64,000 bases of DNA from an uncultured Microbacteriaceae bacterium. Lineage in GTDB: Bacteria > Actinomycetota > Actinomycetes > Actinomycetales > Microbacteriaceae. Location of the stretch: the NCBI GenBank assembly GCA_903940225.1, contig CAJAKC010000012.1:1-64000 (forward strand), written 5' to 3'. The notes beneath the pieces are model-generated. The model saw nothing but the letters and a program-made list of their open reading frames with translations, made no database searches and was not told the origin of the DNA. Positions 8,953-16,940 of the stretch are shown here, one piece after another. The position numbers were made by a program, and so were the translations under genes. The first letter of the stretch is position 1. Each line of letters starts with the position of its first letter.

Positions 8953-9960
8953 TCACCGCGAAGTTGATTCGCGGATCACCAGTGTCGGGTGGAAGACAAA
9001 TTGCTGGGGTTGAGTCGTCGATTCACTCTGCGATTCTTCGACAAGGAGTTTCACAGCATGAGCCCCAATTTCGCTACTCGGCTGTCGGACCGAGCTGAGT
9101 GGGACGATCGCCGTTTGCGCGAACGAAATATCGTCGTAGCCGATCAGCGCGAGGTCTTCGGGGATTGAGATTTCCTTGGACAAGACCACGGCCTGCATGA
9201 TGCCGAGCGCGAGCAAATCATTTGCCGCAAAGATGGCGTCCGGCCGATCCCTGGGGGACCGTGCGATTACTTCGCCACCGATGCGCCGCCCTTCCAACAC
9301 GGTTTGCTCGACGGTTTCAAAAACCTCGAGTTGAGCGCCGGGGTGATTTGCCACCGCACCGCGAGCCCCGTCGAGTCGCTCGGACATTTCCAGTTCACTC
9401 AGTGGGCCACCCGCAAAGGCAATGCGCGACCTTCCCGAGCCGAGCAAATGCTCGACAGCCATGTTCCCGCCGGCGACGTCATCGACGGAAACCGAGCTAA
9501 TAGTTGGGTCGGGCGATTTTCGGTCCACGATGACGACGGGTGTTCCTCGTCGCTTTATTCCTTGCAACGTCTCCAGGTTGTCCGCAATCAACGTTGCGAG
9601 AATTCCGAGCACTCGCTGTTCTTCGAACAAGCCAAGGATGAACCGTTGGCGCTCCGCGTCATCGGCAGAATCGGCGATGAGAATTCCCAGATCGAAATCG
9701 ACGGCCTCATCCTCTGCGCCCCGGGTGAGTTCGGCATAGAAGGGGTTTCGAATGTCCTGAACGATGACGCCAATTCCGCGACTCCGGCCGGCCCGCAGTT
9801 GCCGAGCGGCGTCATTGCGCACGAAACTGAGCTTCTTAATCGCCGCCTGCACCTTTGCAACGTTCTCCGGCGCTACGTTTTGCGGATTGTTGAGAACGTT
9901 GGAAACTGTTCCGAGGGAAACCCCGGCTTCTCGCGCAACGTCGCGAACGCTCGCCGCCAT
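8953..9960 (-). CDS. LacI-family transcriptional regulator
   Basis: A 335-residue repressor. The helix-turn-helix starts at the N-terminus (VRDVAREAGVSLGTVSNVLN), followed by the type-1 periplasmic-binding effector domain. ATG 9960 is chosen because the HTH begins a few residues later; a longer reading frame to 10095 would add 45 residues unlike the family. It ends 190 nt before the importer A operon, read in the same direction, and is divergent from iolG. It probably senses an inositol-derived ligand and controls importer A, itself and perhaps iolG. Confidence 0.9.
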   Translation of the reverse strand: MAASVRDVAREAGVSLGTVSNVLNNPQNVAPENVAKVQAAIKKLSFVRNDAARQLRAGRSRGIGVIVQDIRNPFYAELTRGAEDEAVDFDLGILIADSADDAERQRFILGLFEEQRVLGILATLIADNLETLQGIKRRGTPVVIVDRKSPDPTISSVSVDDVAGGNMAVEHLLGSGRSRIAFAGGPLSELEMSERLDGARGAVANHPGAQLEVFETVEQTVLEGRRIGGEVIARSPRDRPDAIFAANDLLALGIMQAVVLSKEISIPEDLALIGYDDISFAQTAIVPLSSVRQPSSEIGAHAVKLLVEESQSESTTQPQQFVFHPTLVIRESTSR

Positions 9961-9993
9961 CTGTTCCGCCCCTCGTAGTCCCTTGATTAGGCA

Positions 9994-10011
9994 CTTTACC
10001 GTCGGCCGACG
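9994..10011 (-). promoter_or_regulatory. lacI promoter with overlapping palindrome
   Basis: A minus-strand -10 box TAAAGT (9994-9999) is directly preceded by the perfect 12-bp palindrome CGTCGGCCGACG (10000-10011). The palindrome lies in the -35/-10 spacer, as expected for repression of the regulator gene. Its sequence differs from the importer A palindrome but shares the 12-bp even symmetry with a central CG or GC step. Confidence 0.45.
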
Positions 10012-10030
10012 ATGTTGTGGGGACGGCCGT

Positions 10031-10048
10031 GTGCGGTTTGCACCGCAC
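10031..10048. repeat. Inverted repeat between lacI and iolG
   Basis: Perfect 7-bp arms GTGCGGT and ACCGCAC separated by TTGC lie in the divergent lacI/iolG intergenic region. It could be an operator for iolG or lacI. A terminator is unlikely because no gene end is nearby and no T-run follows. Confidence 0.4.
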
Positions 10049-10109
10049 AGCGCTCCCCAGAGTGGCGTTACATTAGTGATGCTAAGTCTTGTCAAACGAA
10101 AGGGCGGTC

Positions 10110-11117
10110 GTGAGCGACTTCAACATTGGACTCATCGGATCGGGCCGCATCGGCCAGGTTCACGCGGGAAGTATCGCGGACACGAAAGGCGCGAACCTCG
10201 CGTGGATTTGTGACCCGTTCATCGAGGGCGCAGAGAAACTTGCCGCCGAGTTTGGTGGCACAGTCACCATCGAACCGGAGGAAGTCTTCACCGCCGGAAA
10301 CGTTGATGTCATCGTTGTCGCGTCGCCGACTCCGACCCATCTCGACATGATTGACCGAGCCATCGACGCCGGCATCCACGTGCTGTGTGAAAAGCCGATC
10401 GACCTCGACATTGCCAAGGTCGAGAAGCTGCGCGATAAGGCGAACGCGGCGAACGTACACATTGCGATTGGCTTCAACCGACGATTCGACCCTCAGTTCG
10501 AGTCCATCAAGGACCGGGTCACCGCGGGCGATGTCGGCAAGCTTGAACAGCTGGTCATCCTGTCGCGAGACCCAGGACCCGCACCCCGCGCGTACATCGC
10601 GGTCTCGGGAGGAATCTTCCGCGACATGACTATCCACGACTTCGATATGGCACGGAACTTTGTCCCCGACATCGTGGATGTCTTCGCCGGCGGTGCGAAC
10701 GTTTTCAGCGATGACATCAAGGCCGAAAACGACTTTGACTCCGTCAACGTTGTGCTGCGTGGTCGTGGCGGCGAGCTGATTACCATCGTCAATTCGCGCC
10801 ACTGTTCCTATGGCTATGACCAGCGACTCGAAGCATTCGGCGACAAGGGCTCGCTCTGGGCAGACAACGTCACCGCGACGACCGTGAAGCACTCTTCGGC
10901 GGCGCACACCGAGGCGGCCGAGCCCCTCATCGACAACTTCCTGGTCCGCTACGCCGTCTCGTACCGCCGTGAACTCGCGTTGTTCCTCGATGGAATCCGC
11001 GACGGGAAGAACTACAACCCGACCTTTGACGATGGGCGTGCGGCGCTCATTCTGGCCGACGCAGCGACGGAGTCTGCGCGGACGGGCAAAGTTGTGTCCG
11101 TCGACGGCACCCTCTAA
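10110..11117 (+). CDS. iolG: myo-Inositol 2-dehydrogenase
   Basis: A 335-residue Gfo/Idh/MocA enzyme of the normal IolG length. The start is taken as GTG 10110, which has GAAAGGGCG five bases upstream; a TTG at 10089 would add seven residues. Features are the Rossmann motif GLIGSGRIGQVH, CEKPIDLD, GFNRRFDPQF and SGGIFRDMTIHDFDMAR, which carries the catalytic Asp and His. It oxidises myo-inositol to scyllo-inosose with NAD+ in the cytoplasm. It is divergent from the LacI gene and converges on the IolE-like gene, separated by a bidirectional terminator. Confidence 0.88.
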   Translation: MSDFNIGLIGSGRIGQVHAGSIADTKGANLAWICDPFIEGAEKLAAEFGGTVTIEPEEVFTAGNVDVIVVASPTPTHLDMIDRAIDAGIHVLCEKPIDLDIAKVEKLRDKANAANVHIAIGFNRRFDPQFESIKDRVTAGDVGKLEQLVILSRDPGPAPRAYIAVSGGIFRDMTIHDFDMARNFVPDIVDVFAGGANVFSDDIKAENDFDSVNVVLRGRGGELITIVNSRHCSYGYDQRLEAFGDKGSLWADNVTATTVKHSSAAHTEAAEPLIDNFLVRYAVSYRRELALFLDGIRDGKNYNPTFDDGRAALILADAATESARTGKVVSVDGTL

Positions 11118-11132
11118 AAACCGTTGTCACGA

Positions 11133-11164
11133 CGAATGCCCCGAGGGAATCCCCGGGGCATTCG
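11133..11164. terminator. Bidirectional terminator between iolG and iolE-like gene
   Basis: An 11-bp perfect stem CGAATGCCCCG / CGGGGCATTCG encloses a further GGG/CCC stem with an AAT triloop. It lies between two convergent stops and can serve both strands; no long T-run follows on either side. Confidence 0.8.
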
Positions 11165-11175
11165 CTTGTGAAGAG

Positions 11176-12048
11176 CTATTCGCCGAGCAACGAGCGCAGA
11201 TACGCCACGCTGGCCTTGGCGTCGGAGACAGGGCCGCTACCCTCAGCTGGCTCGTTGGCGACAACGTGGTCTTGTTCGAGCACGTACCAGCCCGCGAAGT
11301 GTGCTGATTGCAGCGCCGTGACAATCGCGGCAATGTCGACATCGCCCTGCCCGAGTGGAACGTACATTCCCTCGATGACGGCTTGGTAATAGGTCAGTTC
11401 GCCGGAGATGACTTTGTTGGCCAACTCGAACTTGACGTCTTTGGCGTGAACGTGTTTGATTCGATCGGCGTGTGAGCGGGCGAACGCGACGGGGTCCGCC
11501 CCGCCGATGAACATGTGTCCCGTGTCGAGGCAGAACCCGATGCCCGAGCCAGACAAAACTTTTTCGATGTCGTCGCTCGTTTCAACCATCGTCCCGACGT
11601 GCGGGTGGATAACCGCGAGGACACCGTATTCAGCCGCAATCGTCTCGAGTCGGTCGAGGTTGGCCAGCAGCGTCGCCCAACCCGTGGCGTCCAATTCGGG
11701 GCGCGAGTCGTAGCCGTCGACACCGGTGTTGGCTGCGAGCACGATCGTTGACGCACCGGCTGCCCGAAACACCTCCAGTTCCGCGCGAATTTCGGGTTCG
11801 GGGTCGTGATCGGGGTTGTGCAACACGGCGGGGACGAAACCGCCAACGGCGGCGAGTCCGCGCTCGGCCAGGAAGGAAACTCGAGCCGTTGCTTCGACGG
11901 GGAGGAAACCCAAAGGGCCGAATTCGGTCGCGGTGTAGCCGAGGGACACCATTTCGGCGAGCACCCGGTCGCGATCCATCTGGAATCCCCAACCGGGGAC
12001 CTCACACACCCCCCAGGAAATGGGGGCGCCGGCGATTTTTACGGTCAT
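11176..12048 (-). CDS. iolE: Inosose dehydratase-like TIM barrel (IolE-like)
   Basis: A 290-residue xylose-isomerase-like barrel beginning MTVKIAGAPISWGVCEVPGW; the ISWGV..VPGWG opening is typical of IolE and its close relatives. Metal-ligand segments VIHPHVGTMVE, LDTGHMF, HVHAKDV and VLEQDH are present. ATG 12048 has AAAGGGA upstream. IolE dehydrates scyllo-inosose to 3D-trihydroxycyclohexane-1,2-dione. It lies convergent with iolG and divergent from importer B. A second TIM barrel at 5027 means the dehydratase and isomerase roles could be swapped, so the symbol is tentative. Confidence 0.72.
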   Translation of the reverse strand: MTVKIAGAPISWGVCEVPGWGFQMDRDRVLAEMVSLGYTATEFGPLGFLPVEATARVSFLAERGLAAVGGFVPAVLHNPDHDPEPEIRAELEVFRAAGASTIVLAANTGVDGYDSRPELDATGWATLLANLDRLETIAAEYGVLAVIHPHVGTMVETSDDIEKVLSGSGIGFCLDTGHMFIGGADPVAFARSHADRIKHVHAKDVKFELANKVISGELTYYQAVIEGMYVPLGQGDVDIAAIVTALQSAHFAGWYVLEQDHVVANEPAEGSGPVSDAKASVAYLRSLLGE

Positions 12049-12165
12049 AGTGGTGTGTCCCTTTCGCGTAGTCACGGCACCGGACAAAACGGCGTAAATC
12101 GCGGTTCGATTGTTTGTATCAGTTCGGTAACGGTGCCGAAAAACACTCTACAACGCGACTTTGAC

Positions 12166-12178
12166 CTGACAATATAAC
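12166..12178. promoter_or_regulatory. Candidate GntR half-site upstream of importer B
   Basis: CTGACAATATAAC at this place matches CTGACAATGTGAC (15985-15997, next to the GntR gene) at 11 of 13 positions. It lies about 65 nt before the importer B start and overlaps a possible -10 box TATAAC (12173-12178). A complete inverted partner as in the 15972 site was not found. Confidence 0.45.
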
Positions 12179-12242
12179 TATTACGTCTTGCATCGCCCTA
12201 GATACGAGACTGCTTTAACCCAACAACAAAGGAGAGGCATTT

Positions 12243-13205
12243 ATGTCTTGGAAGAAACTCTCTGTGATTGCGGCCGTTGCGTCGCTTTCACTGGCCGGTT
12301 GCGCTGCAACCAGCACTCCAGAAGCCGGTGGCAACGAAGACATCAAGGTTTGCGTCTACACCCACGGTGACGGCGGAACCTTCTGGTCGGTCGCACAGGC
12401 AGGTGCCGAAGCTGCAGCTGCAGACCTCGGTGTCACGCTTGACTACCAGGGCTCGACTAACGACTCGGCCAAGCAGGCCGCAACCATCCAGGCTGGTGTC
12501 GCTGGTGGATGTTCAGGTATCGCCGCTTCGGCTCCCGACGCTGGTGCTATCACGGACGCAATGCTCGCCGCCAAGGCTGCTGGCATCCCCACCGTCACCA
12601 TGAACTCCGGATCGTCGGTCTTCAAGGACCTCGGCGCGTTCACGCACGTTGGACAGGACGAAATCGTTGCTGGTCGTGAAGCTGGTTACCGCTTCAACGA
12701 ACTCGGTGCGACCAAGGTCCTCTGCCCCATCCAGGAAGCTGCAAACTCCGGTCTGACCGACCGTTGCAAGGGCCTCTCGGAGACCTTCGAGGGAGAGACC
12801 GTTGACTTCAACCTCGACGGTGGACTCGCTGACCTCGCTGGTTCGGCTGCCAAGCTCCAGGCTGCACTCGAGGCGGACCCCGCCATCGACGGCATCTTCG
12901 CACTCAACGCTGACATCGCAACTGGTGCAGCAATGGTTGCTTCGGAGAACACCGGACGCAACGCGATCATCGGAACGGTCGACATGTCGGCTGACGCTCT
13001 GACCGCTATCAAGGATGGAAAGATGGCATTCGCCGTTGACCAGCAGCAGTACGCACAGGGCTACATGTCCGTCGTGCTCCTGTTCTTGAACATCACCAAC
13101 GCTCACGAGCTCGGTGGTGGACTCCCCATCTACACCGGTCCTGGATTCGTTACCAAGGACAACGTAGACAAGGTTATGGAACTCGTCGCTGCAGGTACGC
13201 GCTAG
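12243..13205 (+). CDS. Sugar ABC importer B, substrate-binding lipoprotein
   Basis: A 320-residue PBP-4 type receptor with a lipoprotein signal (MSWKK, hydrophobic core, LAGC lipobox near Cys 19). AAAGGAGAGG precedes the ATG. Residues matching importer A run through the protein, for example the pairs HVGQDEIVAG / HIGQSEYIAG and GPGFVTKDNV / GPGYVTKDNV. It heads an SBP-permease-ATPase operon and is separated from the permease gene by a strong stem-loop. Its codon choice (many GCT, GGT, AAC, CTC) looks more optimised than its neighbours, which suits a highly expressed receptor. Confidence 0.92.
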   Translation: MSWKKLSVIAAVASLSLAGCAATSTPEAGGNEDIKVCVYTHGDGGTFWSVAQAGAEAAAADLGVTLDYQGSTNDSAKQAATIQAGVAGGCSGIAASAPDAGAITDAMLAAKAAGIPTVTMNSGSSVFKDLGAFTHVGQDEIVAGREAGYRFNELGATKVLCPIQEAANSGLTDRCKGLSETFEGETVDFNLDGGLADLAGSAAKLQAALEADPAIDGIFALNADIATGAAMVASENTGRNAIIGTVDMSADALTAIKDGKMAFAVDQQQYAQGYMSVVLLFLNITNAHELGGGLPIYTGPGFVTKDNVDKVMELVAAGTR

Positions 13206-13219
13206 TTTCTAACAACGTT

Positions 13220-13252
13220 GGCGGCTGGTACATTTTTGATGTGCCAGCCGCC
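13220..13252 (+). terminator. Intercistronic stem-loop after importer B receptor gene
   Basis: A 14-bp stem (arms 13220-13233 and 13239-13252, one G-T pair) with loop TTTTG stands 15 nt after the receptor stop and about 50 nt before the permease ATG. There is no T-run after it. Such elements usually stabilise the 3' end of the receptor mRNA or partly terminate, giving more receptor than permease. Confidence 0.75.
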
Positions 13253-13301
13253 ATCTCACACCCCCAACATTTTTCCCACTACCTAGAAAGGCGGTGAACC
13301 C

Positions 13302-14342
13302 ATGACTACAGCTAAACCGGATGAACGCATACAAAAGGTGTCCCTAGTTACCAAGGCACTCCGACGCCCCGAATTCGGTGCCCTCCTCGGCGCACTGGTC
13401 ATTTTCACCATGTTTACCGTTGCGGACACGACCGGGAACTTCGCGGGCCTTCAGGGCGCCGCCGGGTGGACCCACTTCGCAGCTCCCGTTGGAATCGTCG
13501 CCATTTTTGTTGCCCTCCTCATGATCTCCGGAGAGTTCGACCTCTCGTCGGGTGTCATGGTCGGTACCGCCGGCTTGATGGCGGGAAACCTCATCAGTGA
13601 ATTGGGACTCGGCGTTTGGCCGTCCATGCTCATTACCATTACCTTTGCCGGACTCGTCGGTCTCGCAAACGGTCTCCTCGTCGTACGAACCGGGCTTCCG
13701 TCCTTCATCGTGACCCTGGCGACCTTCTTCGTCCTCAAGGGCGTCAACCTCGCCGTGACCAAAATGCTGACCGGCACGGTCCGTGTCGATGGAATTGATG
13801 TCGCCCCCGACTTTGAAGATGCGCGCTCATGGTTCGCGACGAAGATTGACATCGGCGGGTCCTCGTTCCAGATTTCCGTTCTCTGGTGGATCGGCTTCAC
13901 GATTTTTGCAACCTGGCTGCTGACCCGCACAACTTTCGGAAACTGGATTTTCGCTTCCGGTGGTGACCCGAACGCTGCTCGTAACGCCGGTGTTCCCGTG
14001 GCGCGAACCAAGGTCACGCTGTTTGTCCTCACCTCGATGGCGGCGGCTCTCGTCGGAATCATGACTCTGCTGGAACTGCGCGGAATGCAGGCCGGCCAGG
14101 GCGTCGGTCAAGAGTTCTACTACATCATCGCCGCGGCGGTCGGTGGCACCCTCCTCACGGGTGGTGCTGGTTCGGCAATCGGTGCAACGATTGGAGCGGC
14201 CATCATGGGCTTTGCCGCAATCGGAATTCCTTACGCGCTGTGGGATCAAGACTGGGTGTCAACGTTCCTCGGCGTCATCCTGTTCCTCGCGGTGCTGGTC
14301 AACACCTGGCTGTCGAAGCGCGCGAAGGGAGCACGCAAATGA
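13302..14342 (+). CDS. Sugar ABC importer B, permease
   Basis: A 346-residue CUT2-type polytopic permease, paralogous to the permease at 6762. It has the conserved [13 protein letters not shown] segment near residue 70 and a positively charged cytoplasmic end (SKRAKGARK). AGAAAGGCGG precedes the ATG. Its stop overlaps the ATG of the ATPase gene (ATGA), so translation is coupled. Confidence 0.9.
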   Translation: MTTAKPDERIQKVSLVTKALRRPEFGALLGALVIFTMFTVADTTGNFAGLQGAAGWTHFAAPVGIVAIFVALLMISGEFDLSSGVMVGTAGLMAGNLISELGLGVWPSMLITITFAGLVGLANGLLVVRTGLPSFIVTLATFFVLKGVNLAVTKMLTGTVRVDGIDVAPDFEDARSWFATKIDIGGSSFQISVLWWIGFTIFATWLLTRTTFGNWIFASGGDPNAARNAGVPVARTKVTLFVLTSMAAALVGIMTLLELRGMQAGQGVGQEFYYIIAAAVGGTLLTGGAGSAIGATIGAAIMGFAAIGIPYALWDQDWVSTFLGVILFLAVLVNTWLSKRAKGARK

Positions 14343-15148
14343 GTGCCAAGGCATCAACAAAGAACCTCACGCCGTCTCTCGAACTGAAGGATGTCGGAAA
14401 GTCCTTCGGCAGCGTCGTGGCTTTGCGCGAGGTCAGCCTCGCGGTTTATCCCGGCCAGGTCACCTGCGTTCTCGGTGACAACGGCGCCGGCAAGTCAACA
14501 CTGATCAAGATTCTCTCGGGTGTGCACAAGCAGAGCGAGGGTGAGTTCACCGTCGCCGGTGTGGCCGCCGATTTCAATTCGCCGCGTGATGCGATGTCCA
14601 AGGGCATCGCCACCGTGTTCCAGGATTTGGCCACCGTGCCGCTCATGTCGGTGTGGCGCAACTTCTTCCTCGGCAACGAACCGAAGAAGTGGTGGAAGCC
14701 CCTCGGAATTCTCGACATCGCCAAGGCGAAGCGCGTTGCGAAAGAAGAGTTGCTCGCGATGGGAATCGATCTGCGCGACACGAACCAACCAATCGGCACA
14801 CTCTCCGGTGGCGAGCGTCAGGCTGTTGCCATTGCGCGCGCCGTGTACTTTGGTGCGAACGTGCTCATCCTCGATGAGCCGACCTCCGCTCTCGGTGTTC
14901 GTCAATCGGGAATCGTGTTGAAGTACATCCTCGCTGCGCGGGATCGCGGGGTTGCAGTAATCTTCATCACCCACAACCCGCACCACGCAAACCTCGTGGG
15001 TGACCGCTTCATCCTGCTCAACCGTGGTCGCATGACGGCGTCGTTCGAGCGCGAGACGGTTGTCCTCGACGAACTCATCCAGGCGATGGCCGGTGGCTCT
15101 GAGCTCGACACGCTGACACACGAAATCAACGTCATCCGAAACGACTAA
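14339..15148 (+). CDS. Sugar ABC importer B, ATP-binding protein
   Basis: A 269-residue single ABC domain. Walker [10 protein letters not shown], signature LSGGERQ, Walker B VLILDEP and the ITHNPHH H-loop region are all intact. ATG 14339 overlaps the permease stop and gives a protein aligning end to end with the importer A ATPase; a longer frame exists upstream but lies inside the permease gene. It energises uptake of the same class of sugar or cyclitol as importer A. Confidence 0.92.
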   Translation: MSAKASTKNLTPSLELKDVGKSFGSVVALREVSLAVYPGQVTCVLGDNGAGKSTLIKILSGVHKQSEGEFTVAGVAADFNSPRDAMSKGIATVFQDLATVPLMSVWRNFFLGNEPKKWWKPLGILDIAKAKRVAKEELLAMGIDLRDTNQPIGTLSGGERQAVAIARAVYFGANVLILDEPTSALGVRQSGIVLKYILAARDRGVAVIFITHNPHHANLVGDRFILLNRGRMTASFERETVVLDELIQAMAGGSELDTLTHEINVIRND

Positions 15149-15167
15149 GTCGGTCGGAGGATGTGTG

Positions 15168-15193
15168 AAGCGGCGGGGGAAACCTCGCCGCTT
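15168..15193 (+). terminator. Terminator after importer B operon
   Basis: Stem AAGCGGCG / CGCCGCTT with a 10-nt G/A-rich loop is followed by TTACTTTT on the plus strand. It lies between the ATPase stop and the stop of the convergent GntR gene, whose last base it touches. Confidence 0.75.
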
Positions 15194-15945
15194 TACTTTT
15201 CGACGAGGGTGACTTCGAACGAATAGAGGTCGGGCCTGTAGAAGTGGGAGCCGTATTCAACTCCGCGCCCGGAATTGTCGAACGCCGCCCGTTCCATGGT
15301 GAGGAGTGCCGAACCGCGATCGATGTCCAAAAGTTGTGCGTCAGCCGTCGAACAGGCCCTCGCACCAATTTTTTGCTTCGCCACTCGAATCGATACCCCC
15401 CGTGACCGGAGCAGGTCGTACAACCCCGTCGTTGAAAGGTCGGACTCGGTGATGTCCGTGAATGCTTCGGGAAGCCAGTTTTCGAGGACGGCAACGGGAA
15501 CGCCGTCGGCGATGCGGAGCCGGCGAATGTGGAGTACGGGTGAGCCGGGAGAAACACCCAGTCGTTCAGCAACGACATCACTCGCGGTCTCAATCGCCCG
15601 CGAAAGCAGTTGCGTGCTGGGCTTTTGGCCGGTTGTGGAGAGATCATCGAACAGGGATGTCAGTTCCAGACCGCGCGTGACACGGCCATGCACGACCTGC
15701 GTGCCGATTCCGCGGCGGCGCACGAGCAAACCTTTGTCGACGAGGTCTTGAATTGCGCGGCGAATAGTGGGGCGAGAGAGATTCAGTCGTTGCCCGAGAG
15801 ACACTTCATTTTCGAGCCGCGCACCAGCGGGGAGGCGACCGTCGAGAATCGCTTCTTCAATCCGCTGCTCAACTTGAAAATAGAGGGGGATGGGCCCGTT
15901 TCGGTCGAGGGACAAAAAGAGACCGGCCATGATGTCGGTTGCCAC
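15193..15945 (-). CDS. GntR-family regulator with UTRA domain (HutC subfamily)
   Basis: A 250-residue regulator. The N-terminal winged HTH (PLYFQVEQRIEEAILDG, then LSRPTIRRAIQDLVDKGLL) is followed by a UTRA effector domain ending in YRPDLYSFEV. GTG 15945 is chosen because AAAGGGGG stands five bases upstream; GTG 15951 and ATG 15930 are alternatives. It converges on importer B and is divergent from a DMT transporter. A GntR-type inverted repeat overlaps its -10 region. It probably represses itself and importer B in response to an inositol-derived ligand, like the IolR-type GntR regulators of actinobacteria. Confidence 0.85.
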   Translation of the reverse strand: MATDIMAGLFLSLDRNGPIPLYFQVEQRIEEAILDGRLPAGARLENEVSLGQRLNLSRPTIRRAIQDLVDKGLLVRRRGIGTQVVHGRVTRGLELTSLFDDLSTTGQKPSTQLLSRAIETASDVVAERLGVSPGSPVLHIRRLRIADGVPVAVLENWLPEAFTDITESDLSTTGLYDLLRSRGVSIRVAKQKIGARACSTADAQLLDIDRGSALLTMERAAFDNSGRGVEYGSHFYRPDLYSFEVTLVEK

Positions 15946-15971
15946 GAGCACCCCCTTTCACTTCGCGGTGG

Positions 15972-15991
15972 TTGTCATATTGTACTGACAA
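15972..15991. promoter_or_regulatory. GntR operator candidate
   Basis: The perfect inverted repeat TTGTCA-N8-TGACAA lies between the GntR gene and the divergent DMT transporter. It covers a minus-strand -10 box TACAAT (15979-15984) and sits just upstream of the transporter promoter, so one bound dimer could control both. The right half extends into the CTGACAATGTGAC motif also seen near importer B. Confidence 0.6.
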
Positions 15992-16031
15992 TGTGACGAA
16001 GTGGCACTATGTAACTGGCTATGCTGGGACG

Positions 16032-16931
16032 GTGCCCGACCTGAAACTCGTCATCCCCGCAATTCTCGCGATGGCGATGTGGGCCACCAACTTCGCGTTC
16101 TCCCCGAGCGTGCTCGCCGACATCGGTGTTGTGCAACTTTCGGGCGCGCGCTGGTTGATCGCCCTGGTTGCGCTCATCCCACTCGCTCTGTGGCGCGAAA
16201 AAGCTGAGTGGTCGGTCATTCGTCGCGAAATCCCGTTGCACCTGGTCCAGTCCCTGCTCGGCTATGTGGGCTACACCCTTCTGGTTTATTCCGCACTGCA
16301 GTCAACGTCCCCCGTCACCGTTGCCGTTCTCGTCGCGTTGAACCCCGCGACAATCGCCATCGCCGCGCATTTTGTTCTCAAGGATCGCATCACCCGAGTT
16401 GCAATTGTCGGACTACTGGTTTCGTTTGTCGGTGCGCTTGTTGTCGTGTTATGTGGGCAAACGGTTGCGGAATTGCACGTGACGTCCGGCGATGTGCTCG
16501 TGCTACTTGCGACGCTGTTGTGGACCGTCTATTCACTGATTGCACCACGGGGTCAAACCCCGCCCATCACCGCGACCGCAGTTCAGGCAACGCTCGCCGC
16601 CCTCGTCATGATTCCGCTTATGCTCGTCGACGAAATCATCGTCAACCCTGGCTCGTGGACGGCCGTGGAGGGAACTGACTGGTGGGGAATTCTGTGGATC
16701 GGTCTGATCCCTTCGGCGGGCGCTTACTTCCTCTGGAACGTCTCGTCAGAATTGATTGGGCCGACGCGCACGGGCGCGTTCCTCAACCTCATCCCCGTCT
16801 TCACCGCTGTGTTGGTCGTCTTCCTGGGGGGGTCGGTAACCATCTGGCACCTCCTCGGGGGAGCGCTGGTGCTGATCGGGGTGGCCCTGACAGAACGCCG
16901 CACCGCGGTCGTCCCTCAGCGGCTCACCTAG
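16032..16931 (+). CDS. EamA/DMT-family transporter
   Basis: A 299-residue membrane protein with about ten hydrophobic segments arranged as two EamA repeats, the usual size for drug/metabolite transporters. GTG 16032 is chosen because a -10 box TATGCT ends exactly six bases before it, the leaderless pattern repeated in this window, and the first helix starts a few residues later. The substrate is unknown (amino acids, metabolites or drugs are possible). Its promoter adjoins the GntR operator, so it may belong to the inositol regulon. Confidence 0.8.
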   Translation: MPDLKLVIPAILAMAMWATNFAFSPSVLADIGVVQLSGARWLIALVALIPLALWREKAEWSVIRREIPLHLVQSLLGYVGYTLLVYSALQSTSPVTVAVLVALNPATIAIAAHFVLKDRITRVAIVGLLVSFVGALVVVLCGQTVAELHVTSGDVLVLLATLLWTVYSLIAPRGQTPPITATAVQATLAALVMIPLMLVDEIIVNPGSWTAVEGTDWWGILWIGLIPSAGAYFLWNVSSELIGPTRTGAFLNLIPVFTAVLVVFLGGSVTIWHLLGGALVLIGVALTERRTAVVPQRLT

Positions 16932-16940
16932 ACTTGACCA

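Noticed and set aside
9961-10095. N-terminal extension of the LacI-family gene to 10095
   Set aside because: The HTH starts directly after Met at 9960, and the extra 45 residues resemble nothing and cover the promoter.
12075-12138. Inverted repeat CGGCACCG / CGGTGCCG with 48 bp between the arms
   Set aside because: Short arms with long spacing in GC-rich DNA are expected by chance, and no promoter element fits them.
12513-13106. A 197-codon antisense frame in the importer B receptor gene
   Set aside because: Same phase artefact; Ser/Val/Glu-rich translation without motifs.
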